Source: Candidatus Dactylopiibacterium sp. (GTDB taxonomy: Bacteria > Pseudomonadota > Gammaproteobacteria > Burkholderiales > Rhodocyclaceae). Taken from it: 35,037 bases of DNA. How positions within the stretch are numbered: position 1 is the stretch's first letter; each line of letters opens with the position of its first letter. This document shows positions 17,101 to 25,283 of the stretch, in pieces. Both the position numbers and the translations under genes were made by a program. The stretch covers positions 1 to 35,037 of the forward strand of contig JAVHXQ010000039.1 in assembly GCA_031119555.1 (NCBI GenBank), in the 5' to 3' direction. Below the pieces are notes generated by a model. That model searched no databases, was not told the DNA's origin, and saw nothing but the letters and a program-made list of their open reading frames with translations.

Positions 17101-17214
17101 GTCACCGTGAACATCAAACAGGGCGGACGGGAGATCCCCGTTGTGGCGGCGGACGAGGCGTCGGCCGAGAACCTGGTGCGAGCGATTGAACTTGCCGCGA
17201 AGGTGGCAAGCTGA
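14158..17214 (+). CDS. Tail tape measure protein
   Basis: This 1,018-residue protein sets tail length and passes through the tube at ejection. A coiled N-terminus (about 20-150) precedes a conserved tape-measure domain (about 170-350, including TMTQLTGSSTEAAREIEWLR, MVGKGTVQMEELRGQLAERLPG and ASDLIPKLTQGLNELYG). A long Ala-, Gln-, Glu- and Arg-rich coiled region (about 450-880) and a C-terminal segment that probably contacts the tip follow. At about 0.15 nm per residue, the known rule for such proteins, the tail would be near 150 nm. The next gene starts inside its stop codon. Confidence 0.95.
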   Translation: MPIAYDQDVTLRLIAQAEGEQDISKLEQTVDQLRGQMVGLESASRAAAAAQVESSRRLAAAKSAYDGTAATLMGVRNEYRYLSQRAKEAGAGQAEFAAQADRAKQRVSEYQAKLKDVRSAVREMGAEHRNAAGEVRRLGQEQRQLEEAMRTIGSSAKQNADGVGLLSAGMRRLAGVAAGLQISQEFIESNLAIESLERTMTQLTGSSTEAAREIEWLREASARLGVQVNDAARAYASLSAATKGTALEGRETHAIFEAVAGAMAKLGRSSADTEGALQAISQMVGKGTVQMEELRGQLAERLPGALAATAKAMGLTTSELVDMVGSGQVLASDLIPKLTQGLNELYGTGKIEGTQAAWNRFKNSVSETLQMLGQDGGIMAAAIAMLEGLNKGVRVAAAGMEFLGKALGTTAAAITTFDLSHPILSLKAFNDEIQALRKETRKKFGLSFDDEFEAKVREFWGRQTEAAADAAEASTRAGEAAHAAATQSADAADRSSGSWLAVAAAYTKANKEAAAATVLSVKSAEARKAEGDVAMALARSFGTEADQRRAAEVAARANVTTLEAVAAARKREADLAREQVAAQLEAAGGEARLTAEQQKAVQASREAASAKQAEADKSAAAAEGARMHAAALETASLAVADNAGRLGELNAAMQSAAAEYLRMQQLQSQGDATDQEVEASKIRLAQATSLYRDALSDQTAAIERQSAAQQAAQQITLAQLSADQQIARTQLELARLRNDSRGVLEAQNKLRQIEIKMLQVTAEGARAEAKATLAAAEAKKAELAATGQLTPARQAEIDKMIASAKLKQVEAEKSDQLAHLQRELADELERVERRGRGAGDGLAESYDKAANASDRLNDSIRNRPGEGGGTSGPEVHAGQGGLTGRQQPGIVEREVSTFSVDNDFIARQAGLTGEAVGKFSAVFSDILADKMAEFRARFSNTAIMTAQDYRSEVANYEKQAIALAASIARRRDPASSQSTKTVTVNIKQGGREIPVVAADEASAENLVRAIELAAKVAS

Positions 17215-17606
17215 TGGCGCTCCACCACACGCTGGGCGCGATCCAGCTTCCTGCAGGGATGACGTGGGACGACGAGTTTGATTGGTCGCCCGTCGTGAAA
17301 AGTCTCGAATACAGCCTCACCGGGGCGGCGGTGATTCAGGCAGCGCGCCGCCTCGCCGGCCGTCCCATCACCCTCGCGGCCTCAGACGACCAAGGCTGGA
17401 AGGGGATGACCAGGGAGAAGCTCCAGGCGCTCTACGCGCTCGCGGCAGTCCCCTCCGCAACCTACATCCTGAGTCTTGCCGACGGCCGCAGCTTCACCGT
17501 GGCATTTGCCGCCGAAGAGCCGATCTCCGCGCGTCCGCTCTTCCGGCATGAGGCCCCGCCGGCGGACTGGCCGTATGTAGTCACCCTCAAATTCATGGAG
17601 CTCTGA
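17214..17606 (+). CDS. Minor tail protein, unknown fold
   Basis: This 130-residue protein starts at the tape-measure stop (TGATG) and is followed 3 nt later by the largest gene of the window. Several aromatic-rich strands (WDDEFDWSPVV, YILSLADGRSFTVAF, WPYVVTLKFMEL) suggest a compact beta domain. The position after the tape measure is where tail-tip proteins such as lambda M and L lie, but I see no clear similarity to them. Its tight coupling to both neighbours argues for a tail-tip role. Confidence 0.7.
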   Translation: MALHHTLGAIQLPAGMTWDDEFDWSPVVKSLEYSLTGAAVIQAARRLAGRPITLAASDDQGWKGMTREKLQALYALAAVPSATYILSLADGRSFTVAFAAEEPISARPLFRHEAPPADWPYVVTLKFMEL

Positions 17607-17609
17607 CAG

Positions 17610-20600
17610 ATGCCCATTCAGGAGCAGAACATTCAATTCGTGGCATCGCAGGTGATGGACGATGTCGGAGAAGGCGGTGGCGCGGCCACCGGCAACGTCA
17701 TCGTCGACGGGCAGATCAATAACGTTTTCGATGACATCAGCGATCTGGATCGTGCCTACGGCCGCTTCAACCTGCGCAAGCTGTTCGTTGCCGTGCGCAC
17801 CGCGAGCACAGACCTCTTCGGTGGAGCGCGCACGGTGGTAACGGCACTGCCCGAGGACGAGGCACTGAGCTACACGCTGTTCTCGACAGCCAATGCTTTC
17901 GACCAGCGTGCCGCTGCCGCCGGAAAGGTCGCGGCGTATCTCTATCGGGGGGCTGAGTGGCAGGGCTTCTTGCTGGAGAACCACATCGCCGGCATGCGTT
18001 CTGTGCAGATCTTTCAGCGCCCGAATACGGCTCTCCCCGAGCAAGGGCAGACGCTGGTCATTACGCAGGGGACCACCGAGCAGTATGTGCGCGCAACGCG
18101 CGTGACTGCCGAGACGCGTATCTATTCCTACGTGTCGGGCAGCAGCTATGTCGATTACGAGGCGGTCGTTGCGACCGTCGAGCTTTCCGACGCCTTGCGA
18201 GCAGATTACTCCGGTACCGCTGCAAACCGCACCTTCACGCGCGGGGCCGGTGCTGCCGTCATACGCGACGTGGTGGTGGCTGATGCCACGCGGTACTACG
18301 GCGCGGTGCGGCTGGCCCAAGCGGCTAGCGTCGGCGACCTGACGCTACGGGCCGAGAGCATCTACACCCGGCTTGTGCCCAGCGCGCAGACGGAGACCGC
18401 ACTGATCGACAAACCGCTCGTGGGCGACACACTGCCCCTCGTGGCGAGTTCGCCGGCTGCGATCACCCGCACGCTCAACATCGGCGCTATCGCCGCAGGC
18501 GGACACTACGTACTGCCCACCGGATGCCTGCCGGGCTCGCTCGTGCTCGCAGCGCCCGGTGGCAACATCACGGACAGCGGCAGCGGCGGGCTGTTGCGCG
18601 GCGGTGCGTCCGCAGGTTCAATCAACTACGTGACGGGCGAGCTTTCGCTCACGGCCTCGATTGCGGCCGGGAGCGTCACCGAGACCTATCGTCCTGCAGC
18701 GCCCGTGGCTGGCCAAGGCTACACGCAGTCCAAGCGGGTGACTGAGGCGACGCGGGCATTCGTGTGGGTGTTCGCACTCGACCCCTTGCCCGCGCCGGGG
18801 GCCGCGCAGTTCAGCTACATGGCGGGCGGTCGCTGGTATTCGTTGGCGGATAATGGCCTGGGCCAGATTCAGGGCAGCGAAACGAGCTTGGGAACGGGCA
18901 CGATTAGCTATGTTACGGGCTCGGTCAGCCTGACGCTGGGCGCACTGCCGGATGTGGGCAGCGTCGTGTTGGCTTCGTGGGGTACGCCGGCAGAGGTTGT
19001 GCGCCTCACCGACGCCAGTATCGGTATCGACGCACCCAAAATCGAGTTCGCTTTGGGGACCGCCATCGATGCCGGCACGCTTCACCTGAGCTGGAAGGTC
19101 GCCGGCGCGACCGTGACCGCCTCAGATGATAGCGCGGGCAACCTCACGGGCGCCGCGGCGGGCAAGGTCGCTTACGGGGCCGGTACGGGCTGGATGCGCA
19201 CGAATGCCATGCCCGACCCCGGCACGCTCACCGCGAGCTACGACAGCGCGGGCTCGCTCACCCATGGCGCCACGGTTTCTGCCGGAACCACGATCAGTGG
19301 CACGCTCCCAGGCTTTCCGCTCGAGCCCGGCAGCATCTCGGCGAGCGTGCTGGTGTCGCAGGCGCTGGCTACAGCGGATGAGCTGGGCCATGTTGCGCCG
19401 AGCAGTGAGATCGTGCCCGGCACGATCCGTGATGATGGAGCCGGCGGCTGGTCGCTCGATGGTCACGGCGCGCTGCCGACGAGTTCGATCAACTACAGCA
19501 CGGGCGCCTACTCCATCGTGCTCAACATCAACACCGTCACACCCGTCGCGATCTATAAGCGCGTGGCAGCGGATGGTGGCGAATCCCCTTACGGCGCAGT
19601 CAAGGTCTTCACGGGCTACTCAGCATCGACCGTGACACGGCAATGGGCCGGTGGCGCAATCAGCTTTCGCTATCGTGCCGCGAGCAGTGCCACCACGCCG
19701 GCAACGAAGGACGCCGGCACGCTCGCATTCAGCGTGGATCTGCTGCCCTATCTCAAGGGGACCCTCATCGCCGGGAGCCTGCGCTTTACGCTCGGCGGGC
19801 TGCTCTACGTGGATCGCGCGGGCAAGCTCTATCACAGCATCGATCCGCTCACGGGCAGCGGTACCGAAGCCGGTGCCATCGACTACGCCACGGGGATCGC
19901 GACAGTCAGCGCCTGGGCGAGTGGGGCGTGGTCATTCGCGCTCGCGGCTGGGCTGGTGAATCCCGGTACACCGGGGCAAGTCTATTTCATGGGACGCACG
20001 CTTTCGCGTCCGCTCAAGTCGCAATCATTCATCGTGACGGCAACCGCGCTCGACGGCACCACGATTACCGCTACCGCGGGGGCCGACAGCGCGCTCAATG
20101 CTGCCGAGTTGCGCGGGACCATCGATCTGCAGACGGGGCTTTACGAGCTGCGTTTCGGGCACGCCTCGGGGTCTGATTGGGTCAGCGTGCTTGTGGATCC
20201 GGCGACGATCCGCTACAGCGCCGTCGCCTATTCCTATCTTCCGCTCGACGCTGATGTGCTTGGCATCGATCCTGTGCGCCTGCCGCCGGATGGTCGCGTG
20301 CCCATATTCCGCGCGGGCGATGTCGTGCAGATCATGCATGCCAGCGACACCACGGGCACGCCCACGCTTGAGGCAGGAAAGTATGTGCTCTCCCTGGGCC
20401 GCACCCGCATCGCATGGGCGCGCGTCACGGGTGCTGAGGGTCAGCCGATCACGTCCGGCTACACGCTCGACCGCGACCTCGGCAAGATCATCTTCGACGC
20501 GCTGCCCGCGTCAGTGCCCGTCACCGTGCGTCATACCGTGAGCGACCTGCGCCGGATCTCGGACGCCCAGATCACCGGGGCGCTTACGATCACGGGTAGC

Positions 20601-21146
20601 CCGCTCACGCACAACTATCCGGCGGGCGAGTCAATCGTGTCCGGGTGCCTCATTCACGGCGACCGCCGCGCGCGCGTCTCGCTGCTCTTCGATCAAGCGA
20701 CGTGGAGCGGGGCGTGGAGCGATGATCTGATCGGAAGCAATGCAACGGCGACGCTCAATACGATCACGCATCCTGTAGTTGTCACGAACGAGGGTTGCGA
20801 AACGGAGAGGTGGGTGCTGCGCTGGACCACCGCAACGGCAGTCGAACTGATCGGCGAGCACGTCGGCCTGGTATATGCAGGTCCCTATGCCGCGGGCGGT
20901 TCCGACATCGCACCCATCAACCCGCGCACGCGCGGCAGCGACGGCCAGGGCGGCGTGCCTTACCTGACGATTCCCGGGGCGGCCAACGGTGGCGGCTGGG
21001 CAGCGGGTAATTGCGTGCGCATCAACACCGTCGGTGCGCTCGCAGACATGTGGATCGCCCGCGCAATCCAGCCCAGCGACGTGCCGGCTGGCGACGGCCT
21101 CGACGGCTGCGAGATCTATTGCCTGGGCAACATCGACCGCCCGTAA
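17610..21146 (+). CDS. Large beta-repeat tail protein
   Basis: This 1,178-residue protein has no recognised enzymatic domain. It is Gly-, Ser-, Thr- and Ala-rich and beta-stranded. A motif of the form (S/T/A)-I-(N/S/D)-Y-x-T-G followed by alternating strand residues recurs near residues 337 (SINYVTGELSL), 431 (TISYVTGSVSL), 626 (SINYSTGAYSI), 756 (AIDYATGIATV) and 837 (TIDLQTGLYEL), with a weaker copy near 952 (YTLDRDLGKII). The C-terminus (about 960-1178) is a further domain with a Gly-rich end. The size, repeats and place between tape measure and LamG protein suggest a tail-tip or side-wall protein. GGAG lies 9 nt before the ATG. Confidence 0.75.
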   Translation: MPIQEQNIQFVASQVMDDVGEGGGAATGNVIVDGQINNVFDDISDLDRAYGRFNLRKLFVAVRTASTDLFGGARTVVTALPEDEALSYTLFSTANAFDQRAAAAGKVAAYLYRGAEWQGFLLENHIAGMRSVQIFQRPNTALPEQGQTLVITQGTTEQYVRATRVTAETRIYSYVSGSSYVDYEAVVATVELSDALRADYSGTAANRTFTRGAGAAVIRDVVVADATRYYGAVRLAQAASVGDLTLRAESIYTRLVPSAQTETALIDKPLVGDTLPLVASSPAAITRTLNIGAIAAGGHYVLPTGCLPGSLVLAAPGGNITDSGSGGLLRGGASAGSINYVTGELSLTASIAAGSVTETYRPAAPVAGQGYTQSKRVTEATRAFVWVFALDPLPAPGAAQFSYMAGGRWYSLADNGLGQIQGSETSLGTGTISYVTGSVSLTLGALPDVGSVVLASWGTPAEVVRLTDASIGIDAPKIEFALGTAIDAGTLHLSWKVAGATVTASDDSAGNLTGAAAGKVAYGAGTGWMRTNAMPDPGTLTASYDSAGSLTHGATVSAGTTISGTLPGFPLEPGSISASVLVSQALATADELGHVAPSSEIVPGTIRDDGAGGWSLDGHGALPTSSINYSTGAYSIVLNINTVTPVAIYKRVAADGGESPYGAVKVFTGYSASTVTRQWAGGAISFRYRAASSATTPATKDAGTLAFSVDLLPYLKGTLIAGSLRFTLGGLLYVDRAGKLYHSIDPLTGSGTEAGAIDYATGIATVSAWASGAWSFALAAGLVNPGTPGQVYFMGRTLSRPLKSQSFIVTATALDGTTITATAGADSALNAAELRGTIDLQTGLYELRFGHASGSDWVSVLVDPATIRYSAVAYSYLPLDADVLGIDPVRLPPDGRVPIFRAGDVVQIMHASDTTGTPTLEAGKYVLSLGRTRIAWARVTGAEGQPITSGYTLDRDLGKIIFDALPASVPVTVRHTVSDLRRISDAQITGALTITGSPLTHNYPAGESIVSGCLIHGDRRARVSLLFDQATWSGAWSDDLIGSNATATLNTITHPVVVTNEGCETERWVLRWTTATAVELIGEHVGLVYAGPYAAGGSDIAPINPRTRGSDGQGGVPYLTIPGAANGGGWAAGNCVRINTVGALADMWIARAIQPSDVPAGDGLDGCEIYCLGNIDRP

Positions 21147-21161
21147 ACAACCGGAGCAGAC

Positions 21162-21596
21162 ATGGACATCTCAACCGCCCACGCCGCCGCCCGACTTGAA
21201 GCGTGCCGCGTGCCCGCGTTGCAGGCATCGCTTGCACTGCTCGCGAGCAGCACCAGCGACCGCGCCCGCCTCGTTTTCTACGGCGGCACGAAGCCTGCCG
21301 CAGGTGCGGCCGCCACTGGCGCGCTCGCGACCGTCAATCTGAGTCAGCGCGCTGGCCTCGTCGATGCCAGCGCCAAAACCCTCGCGCTCGACACGCCGCA
21401 AGAAGGCCAGGTCGATGGCGCCGACCCCGCCACTGGAACCGCCGCCACATGGGCGCGCATCTTCACGCCGGGCGGCAACTGGTGGGCCGATCTGACAGTC
21501 AGCGACGCAACCGGGGACGGTGAGATCAGGCTATCCAGCGTCTTGTTGCTACAGGGCGGTTTTGTGCGGGTGACAAATGCGGTGGTTGCGGGATGA
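21162..21596 (+). CDS. Small tail-associated protein
   Basis: The 144-residue protein has a GGAG ribosome site and overlaps the next gene by 4 nt (ATGA). An N-terminal helix (DISTAHAAARLEACRVPALQ) precedes an Ala/Gly/Thr-rich beta region with an aromatic segment (TPGGNWWADLTVSD). I recognise no family. The coupled arrangement with the LamG-like gene suggests a connector or spacer in the tail tip or fibre. Confidence 0.65.
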   Translation: MDISTAHAAARLEACRVPALQASLALLASSTSDRARLVFYGGTKPAAGAAATGALATVNLSQRAGLVDASAKTLALDTPQEGQVDGADPATGTAATWARIFTPGGNWWADLTVSDATGDGEIRLSSVLLLQGGFVRVTNAVVAG

Positions 21597-22516
21597 GTGC
21601 ATACAGCGACGCGGTGCTTGCATCAAGCCCGATGCTCTATTACCGCTTCAACGAGACCAGCGGGAGCGTGATCGATGCGTCGCCGAATGCACGTCACGGC
21701 TCGATTGTCGGCAGTGGCGTGACACGCGCCCGTCCTCGCCTCGGACCGCGTGATGCTGGCGCTACAGAGTACTCGTGCGGTTTTTCAGCGACCGCTGCTG
21801 CCTCGTATGTGCAGACCCCGATCACGACTCTTTCTAGCGTGATGACCTTCGAGCTGCTGTTCAATGCGTCAGCTGCGCAGACGAACCAGCGGGGGTACGT
21901 CCTGGGCAAAGCTCGCCACTATGCGAACACACAGGCAGAGCTCCCGCTGGCGCTCGTTTACGGGCAGGGTCTGCTGCAGTGGCAGCTCGACCGCGGCAAC
22001 GATTACATCGCTGACATCAGCATTCCCGCGCTTGCGCAGGCGGGCGAGACGCATCTCGTGCATGCCATCTATCGGTCTGCGGCCGAGTGCGAACTCTGGC
22101 TGAACGGCGCCCTGGCGGGGAAAGCTACGCTCAGCGGCGCGGCCGCGACAAACGCGTTTCCGATCACAATCGGTGGAGTTGCTGAGCTGACGGGCGGGGT
22201 CGGAACAACAACGCTGGTGGGGCGGATCGATGAGGTTGCGATCTACAACACCGCTCTGAGCGAATCCACGATCAAAGCTCGTCAGGAGCTGCGTTTCGCA
22301 GGATCGGATTTTTCTGGAAATGTCACCAAGATCACGGGCGGCCCGGCTGATCGAGTAATTGTCTGGAACTGGACCACGTCACATGTCGTGAGGGTGCTGA
22401 CGCCGAGCGCGTCGGGGGACTGGTCGTGTGGTTTGCCGCCAGGGGATTACGGCATGACGTACATCGGCACGGCTTGTCAGCCCGTGACGCACGGCCCATA
22501 CACCGTGACAGCATGA
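21593..22516 (+). CDS. LamG/concanavalin-like receptor-binding candidate
   Basis: The 307-residue protein carries a LamG-type jelly-roll at about 12-235. Typical marks are PMLYYRFNETSGSVIDAS at the start, MTFELLFN and WQLDRGNDYIADIS in the middle strands, ECELWLNGALAGKATL, and the end GRIDEVAIYNTALSESTIKAR. Such lectin-like domains in phage tails often bind sugars of the host surface. A C-terminal beta part (about 238-307) may attach it to the tail. It overlaps both neighbours by 4 nt (ATGA). Receptor binding is inferred from fold and position, not shown. Confidence 0.8.
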   Translation: MSAYSDAVLASSPMLYYRFNETSGSVIDASPNARHGSIVGSGVTRARPRLGPRDAGATEYSCGFSATAAASYVQTPITTLSSVMTFELLFNASAAQTNQRGYVLGKARHYANTQAELPLALVYGQGLLQWQLDRGNDYIADISIPALAQAGETHLVHAIYRSAAECELWLNGALAGKATLSGAAATNAFPITIGGVAELTGGVGTTTLVGRIDEVAIYNTALSESTIKARQELRFAGSDFSGNVTKITGGPADRVIVWNWTTSHVVRVLTPSASGDWSCGLPPGDYGMTYIGTACQPVTHGPYTVTA

Positions 22517-24531
22517 GCTACACCGCCCCTGCGCTCACTGCGCCTGTCGTCCTGCAGTCCGGCTACACCCGCCCCGATTTGTCGGTGCCGGTGGTGCTGG
22601 GCCAGGGCGAGCAGCCGGCGATCACAGCCGTCCTCTCTGCGCAGCTCGCGCCGATATTGCCGCGCCTGTCGATTGCGGCGACGGGCGAAGTGCGCGCGGT
22701 CGCGCAGGCAGCACTTGCGGCCACGCTAACGGCGCCGGCCATCACGCCGACGTTCGTCTGCGCCGCGCAGTCGATCTCGATTCACGTCGCGCAGCTGGCA
22801 GCGCAGCTCGCTGCGGCGGTGCCGTCCATTTCGATCACCGCCGCAGCGAGCTACGACGTCTCGCTGCCCGACGCGACAGCGATCCCGCTGGCCCAGCTCG
22901 CGCAGCAGATGCTGCCGCGCGCCGCGCGCATGGCCCAATCTCAGCAGCAGATGCGGCGCACTGCTCACGCAAGCGCCCAGCCCGCGCAACAGATGCTGCC
23001 GTGCTCCGCTGGCATGCGCTCGCGCGAGACTTCTGCACGCGCGCTGCGCCGTGCGAGCCGAGTTCGTCACCAGCATGGCCTGCCGCTGTCAGCCGGCACC
23101 GGCTCACGCCAGCACAGCACGCGCGCGCTGCGTCGCCCTTTGCGCCTGCCGCACCATCACGCGCTGCCCTGCGGCGGCGGCAGCGCGCTTACGCAGGCCA
23201 GCACACTGCGCCCCGGTCGGCTGTTGCGCATCGTCGAGCAGCAGGCGCAGCCCATCGCCAAGCCGCTGCCCGCAAAGCAACAGGCCGCACGCCAGACCGC
23301 GACGCGCCTGCGCATCCAATGGCAGCACGGTATGGCACCGCAGCCCGGCCGCTGGTGGCCGCTCTACGAGCCGCCCGGCCTCGTCATTGTGCTCAGCGGC
23401 CCATACACACCGCGTCCGCTCAAGTGTGCGGTCGTGCTCGGCCCTGGCTACGAGATCCAGCCGCCCTGCGACTACAACCCGCCTGATCAGCCGGGTCACA
23501 TCATCCCTGTTCGGAGGGCTTATATGATCGAGAACGAAGTCACGTTGCGTCGCGTCGATAGCGGAGCACATATTCAGGCACTGTCGCTCGATCTGGCTAT
23601 CGATCGAGATTCATGGACGTGGGCTTGGTCTGCAGACATTGCAGACCATGAGTGGTCTGCTCTGGCGGCGCAAAATGGCGAACCGCTCGAAATCGAAGCC
23701 TCTGTGAATGGCTTTAAATGGCGGCTGGTGGCAGAAGGCGCGCCTAGCCGCACGCGCAGCTTTGGCCGCGTCGGCGTGCGAATCGGAGGGCGCGGCATTG
23801 CCTGCGAGCTCGATGACCCGCAGGCGCTGATGCAGGATTTCTACTCCAGCGCGACGCTGACAGCGCAACAACTGATGGCACTCGCCCTGACATATAACGG
23901 CGCCCCTCTGGGGTGGTCGGTTGATTGGAGAATCACAGACTGGCTCGTGCCTGCGCACACGTGGAGCGTGAGTGGGGCGCCGATCGCTGGTGTGCTCGAT
24001 GTGGCATCTGCGGTGCAGGCCGTTGTTCAGGCCGATCGTACAACCAAGACATTGCACGTGCTGTCACGCTATCCGGCGGCTCCTTGGGCGTGGGGGGCGC
24101 TTACCCCCGACATTGAGATCCCGCCGGACATCATCATGAGCGAGACGCTGGACCCAGCTCCACGGGCGCCCTACAACGCCATCTTCGTCAGCGGACAGGC
24201 GCAGGGTGGAATGGCGAGAGTGAAACGCGCAGGAACAGCGGGTGACAAGGTGGCGCCGATGGTGACCCACGCATTGCTGACAGACACGCATGCCCGTAGG
24301 CAACGCGGCATTGCCGAACTCTCGCAGACGGGGCGCATCGCAAATGTGTCGATTGCATTGCCGATCAGTGCGGACACCTCGCTGATAGAGGTCGGCCAGT
24401 TCGCGAGCTTTGTGGAGTCCGCCGACCCATGGCGCGGACTCGTGATCGGGACGGCAATCTCCGCAAAACGTAGCGAGGATGCTGGCCTGCGAGTGACACA
24501 GTCTCCGACTTTCGAGAGGCACTACGCATGA
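22513..24531 (+). CDS. Baseplate hub-like protein with 28-residue repeats
   Basis: The 672-residue protein starts at an ATG overlapping the preceding stop. It is a mosaic. At the N-terminus is a strand motif (YTRPDLSVPVVLGQGE, 18-33) that recurs at about 298-313 (YTPRPLKCAVVLGPGY). Between them lie an Ala/Gln/Leu-rich region and a Gln-, His- and Arg-rich block of five 28-residue tandem repeats (131-270). The C-terminal half (about 338-672) looks like a tail hub domain: long beta sections with WTWAWSADIADHEWSAL and a helical middle (TLTAQQLMALALTYNG). It ends in a beta section with ISADTSLIEVGQFASFV. Hub assignment is by general resemblance only. The next gene overlaps its stop. Confidence 0.7.
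   Translation: MSYTAPALTAPVVLQSGYTRPDLSVPVVLGQGEQPAITAVLSAQLAPILPRLSIAATGEVRAVAQAALAATLTAPAITPTFVCAAQSISIHVAQLAAQLAAAVPSISITAAASYDVSLPDATAIPLAQLAQQMLPRAARMAQSQQQMRRTAHASAQPAQQMLPCSAGMRSRETSARALRRASRVRHQHGLPLSAGTGSRQHSTRALRRPLRLPHHHALPCGGGSALTQASTLRPGRLLRIVEQQAQPIAKPLPAKQQAARQTATRLRIQWQHGMAPQPGRWWPLYEPPGLVIVLSGPYTPRPLKCAVVLGPGYEIQPPCDYNPPDQPGHIIPVRRAYMIENEVTLRRVDSGAHIQALSLDLAIDRDSWTWAWSADIADHEWSALAAQNGEPLEIEASVNGFKWRLVAEGAPSRTRSFGRVGVRIGGRGIACELDDPQALMQDFYSSATLTAQQLMALALTYNGAPLGWSVDWRITDWLVPAHTWSVSGAPIAGVLDVASAVQAVVQADRTTKTLHVLSRYPAAPWAWGALTPDIEIPPDIIMSETLDPAPRAPYNAIFVSGQAQGGMARVKRAGTAGDKVAPMVTHALLTDTHARRQRGIAELSQTGRIANVSIALPISADTSLIEVGQFASFVESADPWRGLVIGTAISAKRSEDAGLRVTQSPTFERHYA
22903..23322 (+). 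repeat. Five tandem 84-bp/28-residue coding repeats
   Basis: Units begin at 22903, 22987, 23071, 23155 and 23239, each exactly 28 codons. The protein units open QQMLP, QQMLP, QHGLP, HHALP and QQAQP, and a sixth partial unit opens QHGMAP at 23323. Most continue with Ala/Gly, a Ser/Arg-containing turn, then LRR-like basic residues and a hydrophobic pair. The DNA has diverged, so the periodicity is clearer in protein. The repeats sit in the spacer between the two parts of the hub-like protein. Confidence 0.8.
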
Positions 24532-24764
24532 GTGCGATGAATCTGTGGCGGCGGCTGAGATCTGTTTTCCCGGACGAGCCTTTGCGCATAGCGCGCGTGA
24601 CATCGATTCAGGCCACTGCGGCTACGAGCGTGCTGACCCTGCCGGATGGCGGCGTGATTGTCGCGCGAGGAACGGACGTGCCGGTCGGTGAGCTGGCTTA
24701 CGTCCGATCCGGGCTGATTGAGGGGGCCGCGCCCGCTCTCGCGATCGAAGAAATCGAGATTTAG
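24528..24764 (+). CDS. Small tail-tip protein of unknown function
   Basis: This 78-residue protein overlaps the hub gene's stop (ATGA) and ends the rightward tail cassette. Its beta-rich second half (TSVLTLPDGGVIVARGTDVPVGELAYVRSG) resembles the short OB-like or barrel proteins that sit next to hubs in siphophage tails, but I cannot name a family. Its stop overlaps by 4 bp the end of the leftward DUF4124 gene, giving a convergent junction with no terminator in between. Confidence 0.65.
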   Translation: MSAMNLWRRLRSVFPDEPLRIARVTSIQATAATSVLTLPDGGVIVARGTDVPVGELAYVRSGLIEGAAPALAIEEIEI

Positions 24765-25246
24765 CGAGTCTCGACGGCGGCCCTCTGGCGACGCAGTGAC
24801 TCCAGCTCGCGCTCTGCGCTTTGAATCTTTGCGCTGTATGCATTGGCCGTAGCAGTCATCTCTTCGCTGATCGACTGCTCCCAAATCGCGCCCGCCAAAT
24901 TGTTGTTTGCGCTCTGCTTCTTTTTCTTGAGCATCGAGATCTGTAGCTCCATTTCGGCGCGCAGGACGCGGATGCGTCCTTCCTGGCGGTAGATGTCGTC
25001 ATCCAGGATGCGGGCCCGTGCGGTGCGATCCGCTCGTGCTGCGAGGTCTGATGGAGCGGATGGGGCGTCGGCTTGGCCGCTCGTTGGTGTCCCAGCGCCG
25101 GAGGCTGGGCGCACGTTCATTCGCTGCGCGTTGTCTGCGCAGGGTGCGTCAGAAAACGTCTTCCTGCCGTTGATCGTGCATTGATAGATCTCTGCGCTGC
25201 TCGCCGCGCTCGCAAGCAACAGGGCTGCTGCAATGATTGTTTTCAT
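24761..25246 (-). CDS. Secreted DUF4124-domain protein (moron)
   Basis: The 161-residue protein has a signal peptide (MKTIIAAALLLASAASSA, cleavage near 18) followed by a DUF4124 domain (EIYQCTINGRKTFSDAPCAD; the two Cys may form a disulfide). A Pro/Ser/Ala linker and a long charged coiled coil (about 85-161) end it. AAGGAGG precedes the ATG. The opposite strand and position between tail and portal cassettes mark it as cargo expressed from the lysogen. DUF4124 proteins are common periplasmic proteins of proteobacteria with no settled role. The gene may have come from a host chromosome. Confidence 0.85.
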   Translation of the reverse strand: MKTIIAAALLLASAASSAEIYQCTINGRKTFSDAPCADNAQRMNVRPASGAGTPTSGQADAPSAPSDLAARADRTARARILDDDIYRQEGRIRVLRAEMELQISMLKKKKQSANNNLAGAIWEQSISEEMTATANAYSAKIQSAERELESLRRQRAAVETR

Positions 25247-25283
25247 GGCTTCCTCCTTGCAAACATCCTACCTCACGAGCGGG

